Source: Deinococcus sp. YIM 134068 (lineage in GTDB: Bacteria; Deinococcota; Deinococci; Deinococcales; Deinococcaceae). From it: a stretch of DNA of 64,000 bases. The DNA lies in NCBI RefSeq assembly GCF_036543075.1, contig NZ_JAZHPF010000010.1, positions 62,001-126,000 of the forward strand, written 5' to 3'. The translations under genes were made by a program, and so were the position numbers. The notes below the pieces were generated by a model. The model had not been told where the DNA came from. It worked only from the letters and a program-made list of their open reading frames with translations, and did no database searches. Each line of letters starts with the position of its first letter. The stretch's first letter is position 1. Below are positions 36,164 to 45,573 of the stretch, one piece after another.

Positions 36164-37570
36164 ATGGACTCTTACGACGTAGTGGTGATTGGCGGCGGCC
36201 CCGCCGGGTACGTGGCCGCGATTCGCGCCGCGCAACTGGGCCTGAAGACCGCCTGCGTGGACGCCTTCGAGCGCGGGGGCAAGGGCAGTCTCGGCGGCAC
36301 CTGCCTCAACGTGGGCTGCATCCCCAGCAAGGCCATGCTCGACTCCAGCGAACGCTTCGAGATGATCAACCACGAGGCGGCGGAACACGGCATTCAGGTG
36401 GACGGCGCGCGGGTGGACCTCGGCAAGATGCTGGGCCGCAAGGAAGCCGTCGTGGACAAGCTCACGGGCGGCGTGGCCTACCTCTTCCGCAAGAACAAGG
36501 TGACGAGCTTCCACGGCCTCGGTCGCCTCGTGCGCTCAGAAGGGGACGGCTGGGTCGTGGACGCTGCCGGAACCGAGGTCCGGGCGAGGAACGTCATCGT
36601 GGCGACGGGCAGCAGCCCCCGCGAGTTGCCGCTGGCCCCTTTCGGCGGGCACATCGTCGAGAACAGCGGCGCGCTCGCCTTCACCGAGATTCCCGCCCGG
36701 CTCGGCGTGATCGGCGCGGGCGTCATCGGCGTGGAACTCGGCAGCGTATGGCGTCGCCTGGGGGCGCGGGTGACGGTGCTGGAGGCCCTGCCCGGCTTCC
36801 TGATGGCCGCCGACGAGGCCGTGAGCAAGGAGGCCCTCAAGCAGTTCCAGAAGCAGGGCCTGGACTTCCACTTCGGGGTCAAGATCGGGGCGGTCGAGCA
36901 GAGCGACGCGGGCGTGACCGTCACCTACGAGGAGAACGGGGGGGCGGTCACGGCGGAGTTCGACAAGCTCATCGTCTCCATCGGTCGCGTGCCCCACACG
37001 GCGGGCCTGGGGGCGGAGGCGGTCGGGCTGGAGCTGGACGAGCGCGGCTTCGTGCGGGTGGATGGACACTACCGCACCAACCTCCCCGGCGTGTACGCCG
37101 TTGGCGACGTGATCGGCGGCGCGATGCTCGCCCACAAGGCCGAGGAGGAGGGCGTGGCGGTCGCCGAATCTATCGCCGGAGGAGCCGGGCACGTCAACTA
37201 CGACGTGATCCCCTGGGTGATCTACACCAGCCCCGAAATTGCCTGGGCGGGCCTGACCGAGCGGCAGGCGAAGGACAAGGGCCTGAACGTCAAGACCGGC
37301 CAGTTCCCCTTCAGCGCCAACGGACGCGCGCTCGGTCACGGCGACCCGCGCGGCTTCGTGAAGGTTGTGGCGGACGCCGATACCGACCGCATCCTCGGCG
37401 TCCACATGATCGGCCCCAACGTCTCCGAACTGATCGGCGAGACGGTGACGCTGATGGAGTTCGGCGGCAGCGCGGAGGACCTCGCCCGCACCGTCCACGC
37501 CCACCCCACCCTCAGTGAGGTGGTGAAGGAGGCGGCGCTGGCGGCGGACAAGCGGTCGCTGCATATGTAG
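36164..37570 (+). CDS. lpdA: Dihydrolipoyl dehydrogenase
   Basis: A 468-residue flavoprotein disulfide reductase, the E3 component of 2-oxoacid dehydrogenase complexes, reoxidising dihydrolipoamide with NAD. The FAD motif is [21 protein letters not shown], the redox-active disulfide [13 protein letters not shown], the NAD motif [20 protein letters not shown], and the second FAD motif [10 protein letters not shown]. The dimer-interface histidine-glutamate pair is in [16 protein letters not shown]. No E1 or E2 gene is adjacent, so its complex is encoded elsewhere. Confidence 0.95.
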   Translation: MDSYDVVVIGGGPAGYVAAIRAAQLGLKTACVDAFERGGKGSLGGTCLNVGCIPSKAMLDSSERFEMINHEAAEHGIQVDGARVDLGKMLGRKEAVVDKLTGGVAYLFRKNKVTSFHGLGRLVRSEGDGWVVDAAGTEVRARNVIVATGSSPRELPLAPFGGHIVENSGALAFTEIPARLGVIGAGVIGVELGSVWRRLGARVTVLEALPGFLMAADEAVSKEALKQFQKQGLDFHFGVKIGAVEQSDAGVTVTYEENGGAVTAEFDKLIVSIGRVPHTAGLGAEAVGLELDERGFVRVDGHYRTNLPGVYAVGDVIGGAMLAHKAEEEGVAVAESIAGGAGHVNYDVIPWVIYTSPEIAWAGLTERQAKDKGLNVKTGQFPFSANGRALGHGDPRGFVKVVADADTDRILGVHMIGPNVSELIGETVTLMEFGGSAEDLARTVHAHPTLSEVVKEAALAADKRSLHM

Positions 37571-37608
37571 GGGAAGACGGAAGCATTCCCAGCCTCACGG
37601 CCTCACCA

Positions 37609-37637
37609 TTGACGAACTGGGGGGGCTGGGCTATGCT
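37609..37637 (+). promoter_or_regulatory. Sigma-A promoter of the tRNA-Glu gene
   Basis: TTGACG (37609-37614), a 17-nt spacer and TATGCT (37632-37637) form a near-consensus promoter. The start would be near 37644, about 64 nt before the tRNA. Confidence 0.75.
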
Positions 37638-37702
37638 TCCGGGCGTGCTGAAAAGCACCCCTTGAGAGGGCGGCGAGGCGCGGAGACAAGCGTGATGCCG
37701 TG

Positions 37703-37782
<80 letters not shown>

Positions 37783-37784
37783 CC

Positions 37785-37815
37785 GAAAAAGCCTCCGCCT
37801 CGGCGGGGGTTTTTG
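37785..37815 (+). terminator. Terminator after tRNA-Glu
   Basis: AAAAAGCCTCCGCC pairs with GGCGGGGGTTTTT around TC, a compact hairpin with a T-run, 3 nt after the tRNA. Confidence 0.85.
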
Positions 37816-37839
37816 CTTGGGCCGCTCGGGCAGGGCCGC

Positions 37840-37845
37840 TATAGT
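37840..37845 (+). promoter_or_regulatory. -10 element TATAGT of the O-antigen-ligase-like gene
   Basis: It ends 7 nt before GTG 37853. Together with the tRNA terminator just upstream this marks an independent, leaderless transcript. Confidence 0.6.
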
Positions 37846-37852
37846 GACGCCC

Positions 37853-39376
37853 GTGACGCGACCTGCCGAGGTTCCCGCGCCGCCGCGCTGGATCACGCCC
37901 TGGCTCGCCGCGCTGCCTGCCCTGTACGTGATCTCCCCGCTGGCTCTGCTGGCCCTGCCCTACTTGCGACGGCTGCCACGTCCCGTGTGGTGGGTCCTGG
38001 GCTTCTACGCGCTGAGCCAGCAGCTTCCGGCGCTGTTCTCGCCCGAGCCGCTGCTCGCCAGCCTCCTGGCCCTGGCCCGCACGGGGCTGATGTTCGGGTT
38101 GATCGGGGTGGGGGTGGCGCTGCGGGACGCCCAGCGTCTGCAACCCCTCGCCCTCGGGCTGGGCGTCGTCTATGTCACGGCGCTGGCCTCCGGTGCCCTG
38201 GGTGGCGCGGACCTCCTCGTCAGCCGCCTGTCGCACCCGTACATGACGTCCATCACGCTGGGGCTGGCAGGCGCGCTCGGCGTGTGGCTGGCCCTGTTCA
38301 CCCAGGGAAGGCTGACCTGGCGAGTTCCGTTCGGCCTCCTTGCCCTGGGGGTGCTGCTGCTCTCCGGGAGCCGGGGACCGCTGGCCGCCACCCTGGTGGG
38401 GTGCGCGGCGGGCTTCGTGATCCGGCGGGGTTGGCGGCTGTTCCTCGGCGTGCTGGCGGGTGCCGTCCTGCTCGCAGGAGTCTTGTCCCTCGGGCAGCGC
38501 CTGGAGCTTGACGCGATTACCCGCCTGGGCAGCGCGGACACCACCGGGCGGGACATCGTGTGGGAAAACACCCTGAGCGTGATCCGGAGCGAGCCTTGGA
38601 GCGGGGCGGGCAGCTACCGCCTGGGCCAGCACCTGGCTGCGCCCGGTGACGCCTGCGAGTTGTGGTCGGCGCCGGACGGGCAGGCCCAGGTCTGCCCGGG
38701 GTGGGTGAGGAGGCTCGGCAGCCCGTGGCTCATCGCCCACAACGTCTCGCTGCAACAACTCGCCGAGACGGGGCCGCTGGGGTTGCTGGGCCTGTTCGTG
38801 CTCCTCGGGGCGGTCATGGGCGCGGCACTGTGTCAGCGTCATCCCCTGGGGACGGCGGTGATCTCCGGCCTGCTCGTCGCCACGGTCAACGACAACACGC
38901 TCCTCGTGCCCAGTCCCTTTTTCGCCGAGGTGTTTTGGGTCGTGGCCGGGAGCCAGCTTCTGCATCTGCGGCGGCTTGGCGTGGGCATGGGGGCACTTAC
39001 TGCCGCACTGATGCTTGTGTTGTCGGCCCCGCTGCTGGCGAGTGCGCTGCCCTTCCCGCCCAGTCTGCCGCCCCGGCTCGCCCTGCTCAACGCCCCCTCC
39101 ACGGTGAGCGACCCGCGCGGTTACACCGCCTTCGCCCGCTTCGACCTGCCTCCAGGCCGTTACCGGGCGTCGCTGCACAGTTGCCTGAGGAGCTGCGCCC
39201 GGATCGTCAGCCTCCCCTTCACGGTGGACGCCGAAGGTGCGCCGGGGGTTATGCTGTCCGGGTCACTGCGTCCAGTGCGGCGGCAGACCCTGGAGTTGCG
39301 GCTGCACCCTGGAACCTCCTCGTTGCGTCTCCAGCCCCTGGGAACGCGCCGCTGGACGGTGGAGGTGCGGCCTTGA
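37853..39376 (+). CDS. O-antigen ligase/polymerase (WaaL/Wzy_C) family membrane protein
   Basis: A 507-residue polytopic protein with about ten hydrophobic helices up to residue 390 and an extracytoplasmic C-terminal domain of about 110 residues (SLPPRLALLNAPSTVSD onward). The large loop with GSADTTGRDIVWENTLSVIRSEPWSGAGSYRLG and the preceding LLLSGSRGPLAATLVG are typical of the Wzy_C family, which links or polymerises surface glycans. Deinococcus lacks classical LPS, so attaching or polymerising exopolysaccharide is more likely than O-antigen ligation. GTG 37853 is chosen for the -10 at 7 nt. The next gene overlaps its stop. Confidence 0.8.
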   Translation: MTRPAEVPAPPRWITPWLAALPALYVISPLALLALPYLRRLPRPVWWVLGFYALSQQLPALFSPEPLLASLLALARTGLMFGLIGVGVALRDAQRLQPLALGLGVVYVTALASGALGGADLLVSRLSHPYMTSITLGLAGALGVWLALFTQGRLTWRVPFGLLALGVLLLSGSRGPLAATLVGCAAGFVIRRGWRLFLGVLAGAVLLAGVLSLGQRLELDAITRLGSADTTGRDIVWENTLSVIRSEPWSGAGSYRLGQHLAAPGDACELWSAPDGQAQVCPGWVRRLGSPWLIAHNVSLQQLAETGPLGLLGLFVLLGAVMGAALCQRHPLGTAVISGLLVATVNDNTLLVPSPFFAEVFWVVAGSQLLHLRRLGVGMGALTAALMLVLSAPLLASALPFPPSLPPRLALLNAPSTVSDPRGYTAFARFDLPPGRYRASLHSCLRSCARIVSLPFTVDAEGAPGVMLSGSLRPVRRQTLELRLHPGTSSLRLQPLGTRRWTVEVRP

Positions 39377-40206
39377 GAGCGTGGCCCGTCCTCGCGTTCG
39401 TCCTGTCGCCGCTCGTTACGGGTGCCCTGCTGGTCGGCCTCGGGCAGAGAGTGGGAGGCGCGCCCGCCCTCGCCGTGGCGCCGCCCGAACAACGCTGCAC
39501 TCAGCCCCCCGTTTACCGGGTGGGGTACAAGCGGGAGGACAACGGCATCCTGCCGCTAGGGGCCGGCTTCTCCTTCCAGGGAGTCGCTTGGCTGGAGGTG
39601 AACCTCTGCTCGCCCGGCACCCTCGTCCTCACCGCCGACGGCGAGGTGGCGGGCGGCGAGCCTCCGGTCCTCCACGTCGCCCTGAACTCGCGGACCCTCC
39701 TGAGCGAGAGCTTCCGGGAGCGCCGAACGCTGCGGCTGCGCATTCCCGAGGCTGGGCTTCTCACCCTGAGTTATTTCAACGACTACTACCGCTCCGAGGC
39801 CCGGGTAGCGACCCTGGAGAATTTCCGGGTCCAGGGCGCGGGGTGCCAGGGCCTCCGGGCCGTGAACGTGCCGCCGGAGACGGGGGGAGCATGGTGGCCG
39901 GACCTCAACCTCGCCTCGCTGGTCTCCAACGTCCCGATGTCCCTGACTCCCTGCGGTCCCGGCGAGCTGACCCTGCGGGTCCTGGGCCGGGCGGGCGGCG
40001 GCGCTTTTCCCAAATTGACCTTCACCCAGGAGGGCCGCACCCTGCTGGAGGTCGAAACCGGGAAGCGCCGCCGGGCCGTACGCGTGGCCGTAACGGGGGT
40101 CCCAGTCCACATCACGCTCACCAACCCCTTCTTCCGCCAGCTCGCCGACCGCAACCTCAACGTTCGCCGCCTGGAGTTCCGGCCCGACCCACCCACGTTG
40201 CCCTGA
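39373..40206 (+). CDS. Secreted or membrane-anchored protein of unknown function
   Basis: A 277-residue protein starting at TTG 39373, which overlaps the preceding stop (TTGA) behind GGAGGTG. An N-terminal hydrophobic segment (AWPVLAFVLSPLVTGALLVGL) suggests export. The mature part looks beta-rich, with two similar halves each having paired cysteines (EVNLCSPGTLVLTADGEVAGGEPPVLHVALNS and MSLTPCGPGELTLRVLGRAGGGAFPKLTFTQ). This resembles carbohydrate-binding modules such as the CBM60-type beta sandwich, though I cannot assign it firmly. Its coupling to the ligase-like gene suggests it handles the same glycan. The last 50 nt overlap the convergent rmlD-like gene. Confidence 0.7.
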   Translation: MRAWPVLAFVLSPLVTGALLVGLGQRVGGAPALAVAPPEQRCTQPPVYRVGYKREDNGILPLGAGFSFQGVAWLEVNLCSPGTLVLTADGEVAGGEPPVLHVALNSRTLLSESFRERRTLRLRIPEAGLLTLSYFNDYYRSEARVATLENFRVQGAGCQGLRAVNVPPETGGAWWPDLNLASLVSNVPMSLTPCGPGELTLRVLGRAGGGAFPKLTFTQEGRTLLEVETGKRRRAVRVAVTGVPVHITLTNPFFRQLADRNLNVRRLEFRPDPPTLP

Positions 40207-40915
40207 GCGCCTCCCAGCGTTCAATGTTCAGCGAGACGTCGGCGGGCAGGGCGACCGGGGCGTCGGCGCGGCGACCCTCGCGCACATCGGGACGGCGGCG
40301 CCGGGCCAGGTCATAGACGCTCTTGCGCTCGGTGACGATGTGCAAGACCTCATCGGGAATCGCGTGCGCGTGAAGCACCGCCTCGGCGACCAGCGGTGCG
40401 ATGACGTCCACGTAGTCCTGCCCGGTAAAGACGTCTACGAAAGCCACCGGGTACTGGAAGTCCCGGGGACGAAAACTCGTGCGCAGGATCAGGTGATTGT
40501 GAGCGGCCCGCGCCGCCGCCTCCGCGACGAGTTTGGTCAGGGCGTAGTAGTTCACCACCGGACCCGGCGTGTCGGTCTCGCGGTAGCCACCCCGGTCGCC
40601 CGAGAACACGTAGTCGGTGGAGATGTGCACGAGCTTCGCCCCTACCTCGTCCGCCGCCCGGGCGACATGCCGGGTGCCCTCCACGTTCACCCGCCAGCAG
40701 GTCTCGCGCCCGGTCTCCGCTGTGCCCACGTTCGTGTACGCGGCGGCGTGCACGATGACCTCCGGGCGTTCCCGGGCGATTGTCTCGCGCACCTGGCCGA
40801 AATCAGTCACGTCCATCTCCCGGCTGCTGGGGGCGACCACCCCGGGGAGCAGCGCCAGCAGCTCGCGGCCCAGCCGCCCGCTTCCACCGGTGAGCAGCAG
40901 ACGCGGGCCGCTCAC
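40157..40915 (-). CDS. rmlD: RmlD-like dTDP-4-dehydrorhamnose reductase / sugar-nucleotide SDR
   Basis: A 252-residue extended SDR. The nucleotide motif is LTGGSGRLGREL, followed by VIVHAAAYTNVGTAE, ISTDYVFSGDRGGYRETD and catalytic YYALTK (Tyr/Lys), all in RmlD order. It would reduce dTDP-4-keto-rhamnose to dTDP-rhamnose with RmlB, RmlA and RmlC-like encoded upstream in the same operon. It is somewhat shorter than usual RmlD (about 290), missing part of the C-terminal lobe, so the exact sugar is uncertain. The start is GTG 40915, overlapping the stop of the CapD-type gene (GTGA). It is the last gene of the leftward operon. Confidence 0.8.
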   Translation of the reverse strand: MSGPRLLLTGGSGRLGRELLALLPGVVAPSSREMDVTDFGQVRETIARERPEVIVHAAAYTNVGTAETGRETCWRVNVEGTRHVARAADEVGAKLVHISTDYVFSGDRGGYRETDTPGPVVNYYALTKLVAEAAARAAHNHLILRTSFRPRDFQYPVAFVDVFTGQDYVDVIAPLVAEAVLHAHAIPDEVLHIVTERKSVYDLARRRRPDVREGRRADAPVALPADVSLNIERWEALRATWVGRAGTPGGER

Positions 40916-42741
40916 CGCACGCCCCCAAACTTGTTCTCGGGGATGAGCTGTTCGAGGTGCTGCCGGATAGCGGCCTCGTCGTTGCGCTCGGCATGGGCGC
41001 GCAGCCGCCGCAGGTGCTGACTCAGCATGTGGGGGTTGACCTGACCCAGCCGGGCGCTGAAAATCTCGCTGTGGGTAGTGGCCCCGACCCCCTCGCCCGA
41101 CGTGAGCAATTCCTCGTAGAGCTTCTCGCCGGGGCGGATGCCGCTGTACACCACGTCCACATGCTGCGCCCCGCTCAGGCGGATCACGTCGTGCGCGAGG
41201 TCGGCGATCCGCACGGGGTCGCCCATGTTCAACACGTACACCTTGCCGTTTTCCGCCAGCCCCCCGGCCTGAAGCACCAGCCGGGCCGCCTCGGGAATCG
41301 TCATGAAGTAGCGCACCATCTCCGGGTGAGTGACCGTGATCGGGCCCCCCGCGCGAATCTGCGCCATGAAGGTCGGCACCACGCTGCCCCGGCTCCCCAG
41401 CACATTGCCGAACCGCACCGACACGAAAGCCTGCGTCGTGCGTGCGCGCGCGGCCCCGGCGGACACCACCATCTCCGCGACCCGTTTGGAGGCCCCCATC
41501 ACCGAGGTCGGGTTCACTGCCTTGTCGGTCGAGATGTTCACCAGCCGCCCCACCCCGTACTCCAGGCACAGCTCGACCACGTTCTGGGTGCCGATCACGT
41601 TGTTCATGATCGCCTCAGAGGGAGCTTCCTCCATCAGCGGCACATGCTTGTGCGCTGCCGCATGAAACACCACCTCGGGCCGGTAGCGGTCGAACACCGC
41701 CCGCAGCCGGGCCTCGTCGCGCACATCGCCGATGAGCCCGATCTGCTTGATGTCCGGCCAGTCGCGCGCCAGTTCCTGCTGGATCGTGAAGATGCTGTTC
41801 TCGCCCCGACCGAAGAGCAGCACCGTGCCCGGCGCGAAGGGCATGATCTGTCGCACGATCTCCGACCCAATGCTGCCCCCCGCCCCTGTAACGAGCACCA
41901 CCCGTCCGCGCAAGTACCCCGCGATCTCCCCCGTGTGCAGGTGAACCGGCGGGCGGCGCAGGAGGTCTTCCAAGTTCACGTCCCGGATTTGGTTGATGCT
42001 CACGTTACCGGAAAGAATCTCGAACACTCCCGGAATGATGCGGTAGCGCAGCCCGGTCTGCCGGGCCAGGTCCACCACCCGCCGCACGAAGTCGCCCCCC
42101 GCCGACGGCACGGCAATCAAAATCTCTTGCGCGTCCTCGCGTACCGCCACCGTCACGAGTTCGTCCACCCGTCCGAAGACGGGCAGTCCCACCGCCCGGC
42201 GCCGCATCTTGCCGGGTTCGTCGTCCAGAAAGCCGATGGGGTCAAGCCCCGCTTCCGGGTGGCGCTGCATCTCGCGCGCGATCAGGGTCCCCGCCTCCCC
42301 TGCCCCCACAATCAAGACCCGGCGCCGGGTCGGCGTATCGCGCAACCGGGTGCGCTCGTGGGCCAGGCGCACCGACACCCGGGCTGCACCCATCAGCAAG
42401 AAACCCAACAGCCCCGCCATGACCGGCACGCTGCGCGGCAGGTGCAGCCAGGTCTGCAATACGAAGCCCAGCGCGAACATCACCAGCGTGGCGAGGGCCA
42501 CCGCCTGAGCAAGCACCTGGAGGTCGAGCACCCCCGCCCGGCGCCACGTCTGGCGGTGCAAGCCGTAGCGAGCTTCCAGCGCGGCCATCACGAACAGCGT
42601 CAGCAGCAGGTAGCCCCCCACGTTGGGCGGAATACCCCGGGCGAGAAGCTGTGGCTGGCGGAAGGCGTAGGCGAGGAGCGCCGCCCCCCCCCACAGGCCT
42701 AGGTCGAGAAAAAATTTCAGCCGAGCATTCGCGGTCGTCAT
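40912..42741 (-). CDS. CapD/WbpM-type UDP-N-acetylhexosamine 4,6-dehydratase
   Basis: A 609-residue inner-membrane enzyme. About four N-terminal helices (residues 10-130) precede a CoA-binding-like domain (RRVLIVGAGEAGTLIAREM) and a large extended-SDR catalytic domain (VVLVTGAGGSIGSEIVRQI). The catalytic region is VNISTDKAVNPTSVMGASKR, where these enzymes use Met/Lys in place of Tyr/Lys. It converts UDP-GlcNAc to the 4-keto-6-deoxy sugar, a precursor of rare amino sugars in surface glycans. Full length. It overlaps the RmlD-like gene. Confidence 0.92.
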   Translation of the reverse strand: MTTANARLKFFLDLGLWGGAALLAYAFRQPQLLARGIPPNVGGYLLLTLFVMAALEARYGLHRQTWRRAGVLDLQVLAQAVALATLVMFALGFVLQTWLHLPRSVPVMAGLLGFLLMGAARVSVRLAHERTRLRDTPTRRRVLIVGAGEAGTLIAREMQRHPEAGLDPIGFLDDEPGKMRRRAVGLPVFGRVDELVTVAVREDAQEILIAVPSAGGDFVRRVVDLARQTGLRYRIIPGVFEILSGNVSINQIRDVNLEDLLRRPPVHLHTGEIAGYLRGRVVLVTGAGGSIGSEIVRQIMPFAPGTVLLFGRGENSIFTIQQELARDWPDIKQIGLIGDVRDEARLRAVFDRYRPEVVFHAAAHKHVPLMEEAPSEAIMNNVIGTQNVVELCLEYGVGRLVNISTDKAVNPTSVMGASKRVAEMVVSAGAARARTTQAFVSVRFGNVLGSRGSVVPTFMAQIRAGGPITVTHPEMVRYFMTIPEAARLVLQAGGLAENGKVYVLNMGDPVRIADLAHDVIRLSGAQHVDVVYSGIRPGEKLYEELLTSGEGVGATTHSEIFSARLGQVNPHMLSQHLRRLRAHAERNDEAAIRQHLEQLIPENKFGGVR

Positions 42742-42806
42742 GAATCAGAGGTCCCCGAGCATCTTAAGGCTGCCACCATGTTTTTCCCGTGCGGACGTGT
42801 TCATGT

Positions 42807-43442
42807 CTAGTAGACCCCGCGCCCACGCAGTACGCCCCGCACCGTGTACGCGAGCACCAACACGTCCGTGAGCGGGCCAATGTTTCGGAGGTAGGTGTGG
42901 TCGCGGCGCACCTTTTCCTCGTCGGTCAGATCGTCCCGGCCCGTGACCTGCGCCAGGCCGGTGATCCCAGGGCGCAGTTGCGAGACGCCCAGAGCCTCCC
43001 GACCCAGGAGCACAAGCTCCTGGGTCAGCAGCGCGGGGCGCGGCCCCACCAGGCTCATCTCCCCGCGCAAGACGTTCAGAAGCTGGGGCAGCTCGTCGAG
43101 GCTGGTGCGGCGCAACCAGGGACCTAGCCGGGTGTAGGGACTCAGCCCCAGGCACCGCAGGTCCTCGGTGGAGAGGTGGGGGGTACCGCGCCTCATCGTC
43201 CGGAACTTGAGGATTGTGAAGGGCCGGTGCCAGCGCCCCGCCCGCCGTTGCTGGAAGAGCACCGGGCCGGGGTCGTCCACGAAGATCGCCAGCGCCACCA
43301 GCGCGAATACCGGCCACAGCACCACGAGTCCCAGCACCGCGAGCAGGCGGTCGAGCGCCAGCTTCAGCGGCTCGTACGCGGCGGCGCGGCGGCTGACGTT
43401 CCCCGTCTCTCTTATCACGGGCGTCCCGGTCACGGCCCTCAC
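42807..43442 (-). CDS. Initiating sugar-phosphate transferase (polyprenyl-phosphate)
   Basis: A 211-residue bacterial sugar transferase (WcaJ/PglC catalytic family). It has a basic N-terminus, one membrane segment ([22 protein letters not shown]), then [49 protein letters not shown] and [13 protein letters not shown], which is the complete family signature. It transfers the first sugar-1-phosphate to undecaprenyl phosphate, starting the repeat unit. The start is GTG 43442, overlapping the upstream stop (GTGA). Confidence 0.93.
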   Translation of the reverse strand: MRAVTGTPVIRETGNVSRRAAAYEPLKLALDRLLAVLGLVVLWPVFALVALAIFVDDPGPVLFQQRRAGRWHRPFTILKFRTMRRGTPHLSTEDLRCLGLSPYTRLGPWLRRTSLDELPQLLNVLRGEMSLVGPRPALLTQELVLLGREALGVSQLRPGITGLAQVTGRDDLTDEEKVRRDHTYLRNIGPLTDVLVLAYTVRGVLRGRGVY

Positions 43443-44317
43443 AGCCGCCCCACCTGCCGCAGGCGGGCCACCTCCTGCGCGATCCCCAGCGCGAAGGGAC
43501 GCGGGGCGTACCCCAGCTCCCGGCGGGCCGGGCTGATCTCAAAGGCCTTGTCCTCCTGGAGGCGGATCACCTGCTCGTGCTTCACAGGAAAGCCCGGCAC
43601 CCGCTGCAAGACCCCCACCACGGCGGCCATTGGACCCATCGGCACGAACAACATCACGCCCCGGCGCCCGACGGCGCGAAAGGCCTCGTCCACGATCTGG
43701 CGGTAGGACAGCGCCCCTGGTCCCGCGAGGTTAAACTCCCCGCGCGCGTCCCGTACGACCGCCTGCGCAATGCCCTCGGCGAGGTCCTCCACGTGGACGG
43801 GCTGCATCAGCGCGCGCCCCGTCCCGAAGACCGGGTACACCGGCACCCGGGCGATCAGTCGCAGGAGTTTGTGCATGTTGTGGTCGCGCTCGTTGCCGTA
43901 GATCATGCTGGGCCGCAGGATCGTGACCTCCAGCGGGCTGCGGCGCATCTCCTCCTCGATCTCGCGGTACAGCGCCGAGTACGAGTGGTGCCGCGAGAAG
44001 ACGCCCGTCGTCGTTACGCAAAAGGCCCGGGTGACCCCCACCCCCACCAGGGCGGGCAGCATCCGCCGCGCGTGCCGGAGGTTGGCCGTCTCCAGCAGCA
44101 CGTCGCCGGGCCGCACCTCACCGAGGTAGGTTGCCGGGTCGTCGAGGTCGCAAACGTGCCACGGCACCCCGAGTTCGCGCAGCGCCGCCGTGTTCGTGGT
44201 GGGCCGCACCAGGGCCAGCACGGGCCGCTGAGGTTGCCGTGCCCGCAGCCGCCGCAGGGTATGAAGGCCGGTGTTTCCGGTCGCGCCGGTCATCAGGAGA
44301 CGCGGCAGCCCATTCAT
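43439..44317 (-). CDS. NAD(P)-binding sugar epimerase/dehydratase-like protein
   Basis: A 292-residue atypical SDR. MTGATGNTGLHTLRRL is the nucleotide-binding turn. RAFCVTTTGVFSRHHSYSALYREIEEEMRRS replaces the classical Ser-Tyr-Lys triad region, so catalytic activity is uncertain. TILRPSMIYGNERDHNMHKL and MQPVHVEDLAEGIAQAVV are typical of extended SDRs. Its place between a glycosyltransferase and the initiating transferase, overlapping both by 4 nt, suggests it modifies the priming sugar. Substrate unknown. Confidence 0.82.
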   Translation of the reverse strand: MNGLPRLLMTGATGNTGLHTLRRLRARQPQRPVLALVRPTTNTAALRELGVPWHVCDLDDPATYLGEVRPGDVLLETANLRHARRMLPALVGVGVTRAFCVTTTGVFSRHHSYSALYREIEEEMRRSPLEVTILRPSMIYGNERDHNMHKLLRLIARVPVYPVFGTGRALMQPVHVEDLAEGIAQAVVRDARGEFNLAGPGALSYRQIVDEAFRAVGRRGVMLFVPMGPMAAVVGVLQRVPGFPVKHEQVIRLQEDKAFEISPARRELGYAPRPFALGIAQEVARLRQVGRL

Positions 44318-45573
44318 CCTTTCCCCCGCCGCCCGAAGGTTCCCGCCGCACGTGCGGCCAACCCAGTCAGCACGAACGCCATGCCTGTGCCCAGAGCCAG
44401 CCTGCGGGTCCGGGCGGCCCGTTCCCGGCTCTCCGCCCACAACCGCCGATACAACATATCCCACTCCTTCCAAAGACGTTCCTGCGCGAAATCGCGCGTC
44501 ACCCACTTCCGGGCCTCCTCACCGAGGCGGCGGCGCAGCCCGGGGTCCCCTGCCAGCCGCGCCATCGCCTGACCCAGGGCCTCCACATTCCCCACCGGGA
44601 CCCGCAGGCCCGTCTCGCCCTCGCGCACAGCGTCGCGCGCCCCTGTCGCGTCGGTCGTCACCAGGGGCAGGCCTGCCGAGGCGGCCTCCAGCGCCACCGT
44701 GGGAAAGCCCTCGCGGTAGGTGGGCAGCACCAGCACGTCCATCAGGGCGTAGTAAGGCACCACGTCCGTCACGTACCCCGCACGCAAGATGCCCCCACCC
44801 CCGGCGAGCCGCGCCTGCGTCCCCGCGTCCACCGGGTCGCCCTCCTCGAAGTCCCCCACGAGCAGCAGCGTGGCGTTCGGGAACGTCTCCCGCACCTCTA
44901 CAAAGGCCGCCACCAGCTCGCGGATGCCCTTATCCCGGGTGAACCTCCCCACGAACCCGAAGACCACCCCGCCCGGACGCAGGTTCAGACGCGCGCGCAC
45001 GCTCTCGACCTCTGCTGCGCCCGCGACCACTGGCCGAATGCCGTTCACGCTGCCGTGGTGAAGGGTGACGATTTTCCTGGGCGAGGTCAGCCCCAGTTCC
45101 AGCGCCCGCTCACGCAGGCTGGGACTCACCGCCACGACCCGGTGAGCGCAGCGGATGGTCAACCACTCACAGAGCCAGAGCACCTGCCGCTTGCGGCCTG
45201 TGACCGTCTCCAGCCGCAGCCCGTGCAGGGTATAGACCCGGACTGGGACCCGTCGCGCCCACGACACCAACCCGCCCACCAGCCCTGTCTTGGGATTGCC
45301 GAAGTTCACGATCTGGGGCCGCACCCGGCACATGATCCAGTGAAGGTGCCACATGGACACGAGGTCGCGCCTTAAATCAATCTCGCGGCTGACCTCCAGC
45401 GGGTACACGGCGACCCCCTCCCGGCGTCCCACCTCCTCCAGTTCGCCACCCGCCCCCCGAGTCGAGACAAAGCACGTCTCATACCCTGCTGCCTGCATCT
45501 GGGCGAGCTGGCCCCTGAGGTACCACAGGGCGCTGTGTGGAATCGTCAGGAGGTACATCAACCTGAGATTCAT
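44314..45573 (-). CDS. Glycosyltransferase family 4
   Basis: A 419-residue GT-B glycosyltransferase. The C-terminal nucleotide-sugar domain shows VVFGFVGRFTRDKGIRELVAAF and the EX7E motif in REGFPTVALEAASAGLPLV. The N-terminal acceptor domain begins MNLRLMYLLTIPHSALWYLRGQLAQMQ. A C-terminal hydrophobic stretch (LALGTGMAFVLTGLAARAAG) may tether it to the membrane. Start at ATG 45573, overlapping galE by 4 nt. It is GC-rich like the conserved part of the operon, unlike the two imported glycosyltransferases upstream. Confidence 0.88.
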   Translation of the reverse strand: MNLRLMYLLTIPHSALWYLRGQLAQMQAAGYETCFVSTRGAGGELEEVGRREGVAVYPLEVSREIDLRRDLVSMWHLHWIMCRVRPQIVNFGNPKTGLVGGLVSWARRVPVRVYTLHGLRLETVTGRKRQVLWLCEWLTIRCAHRVVAVSPSLRERALELGLTSPRKIVTLHHGSVNGIRPVVAGAAEVESVRARLNLRPGGVVFGFVGRFTRDKGIRELVAAFVEVRETFPNATLLLVGDFEEGDPVDAGTQARLAGGGGILRAGYVTDVVPYYALMDVLVLPTYREGFPTVALEAASAGLPLVTTDATGARDAVREGETGLRVPVGNVEALGQAMARLAGDPGLRRRLGEEARKWVTRDFAQERLWKEWDMLYRRLWAESRERAARTRRLALGTGMAFVLTGLAARAAGTFGRRGKG

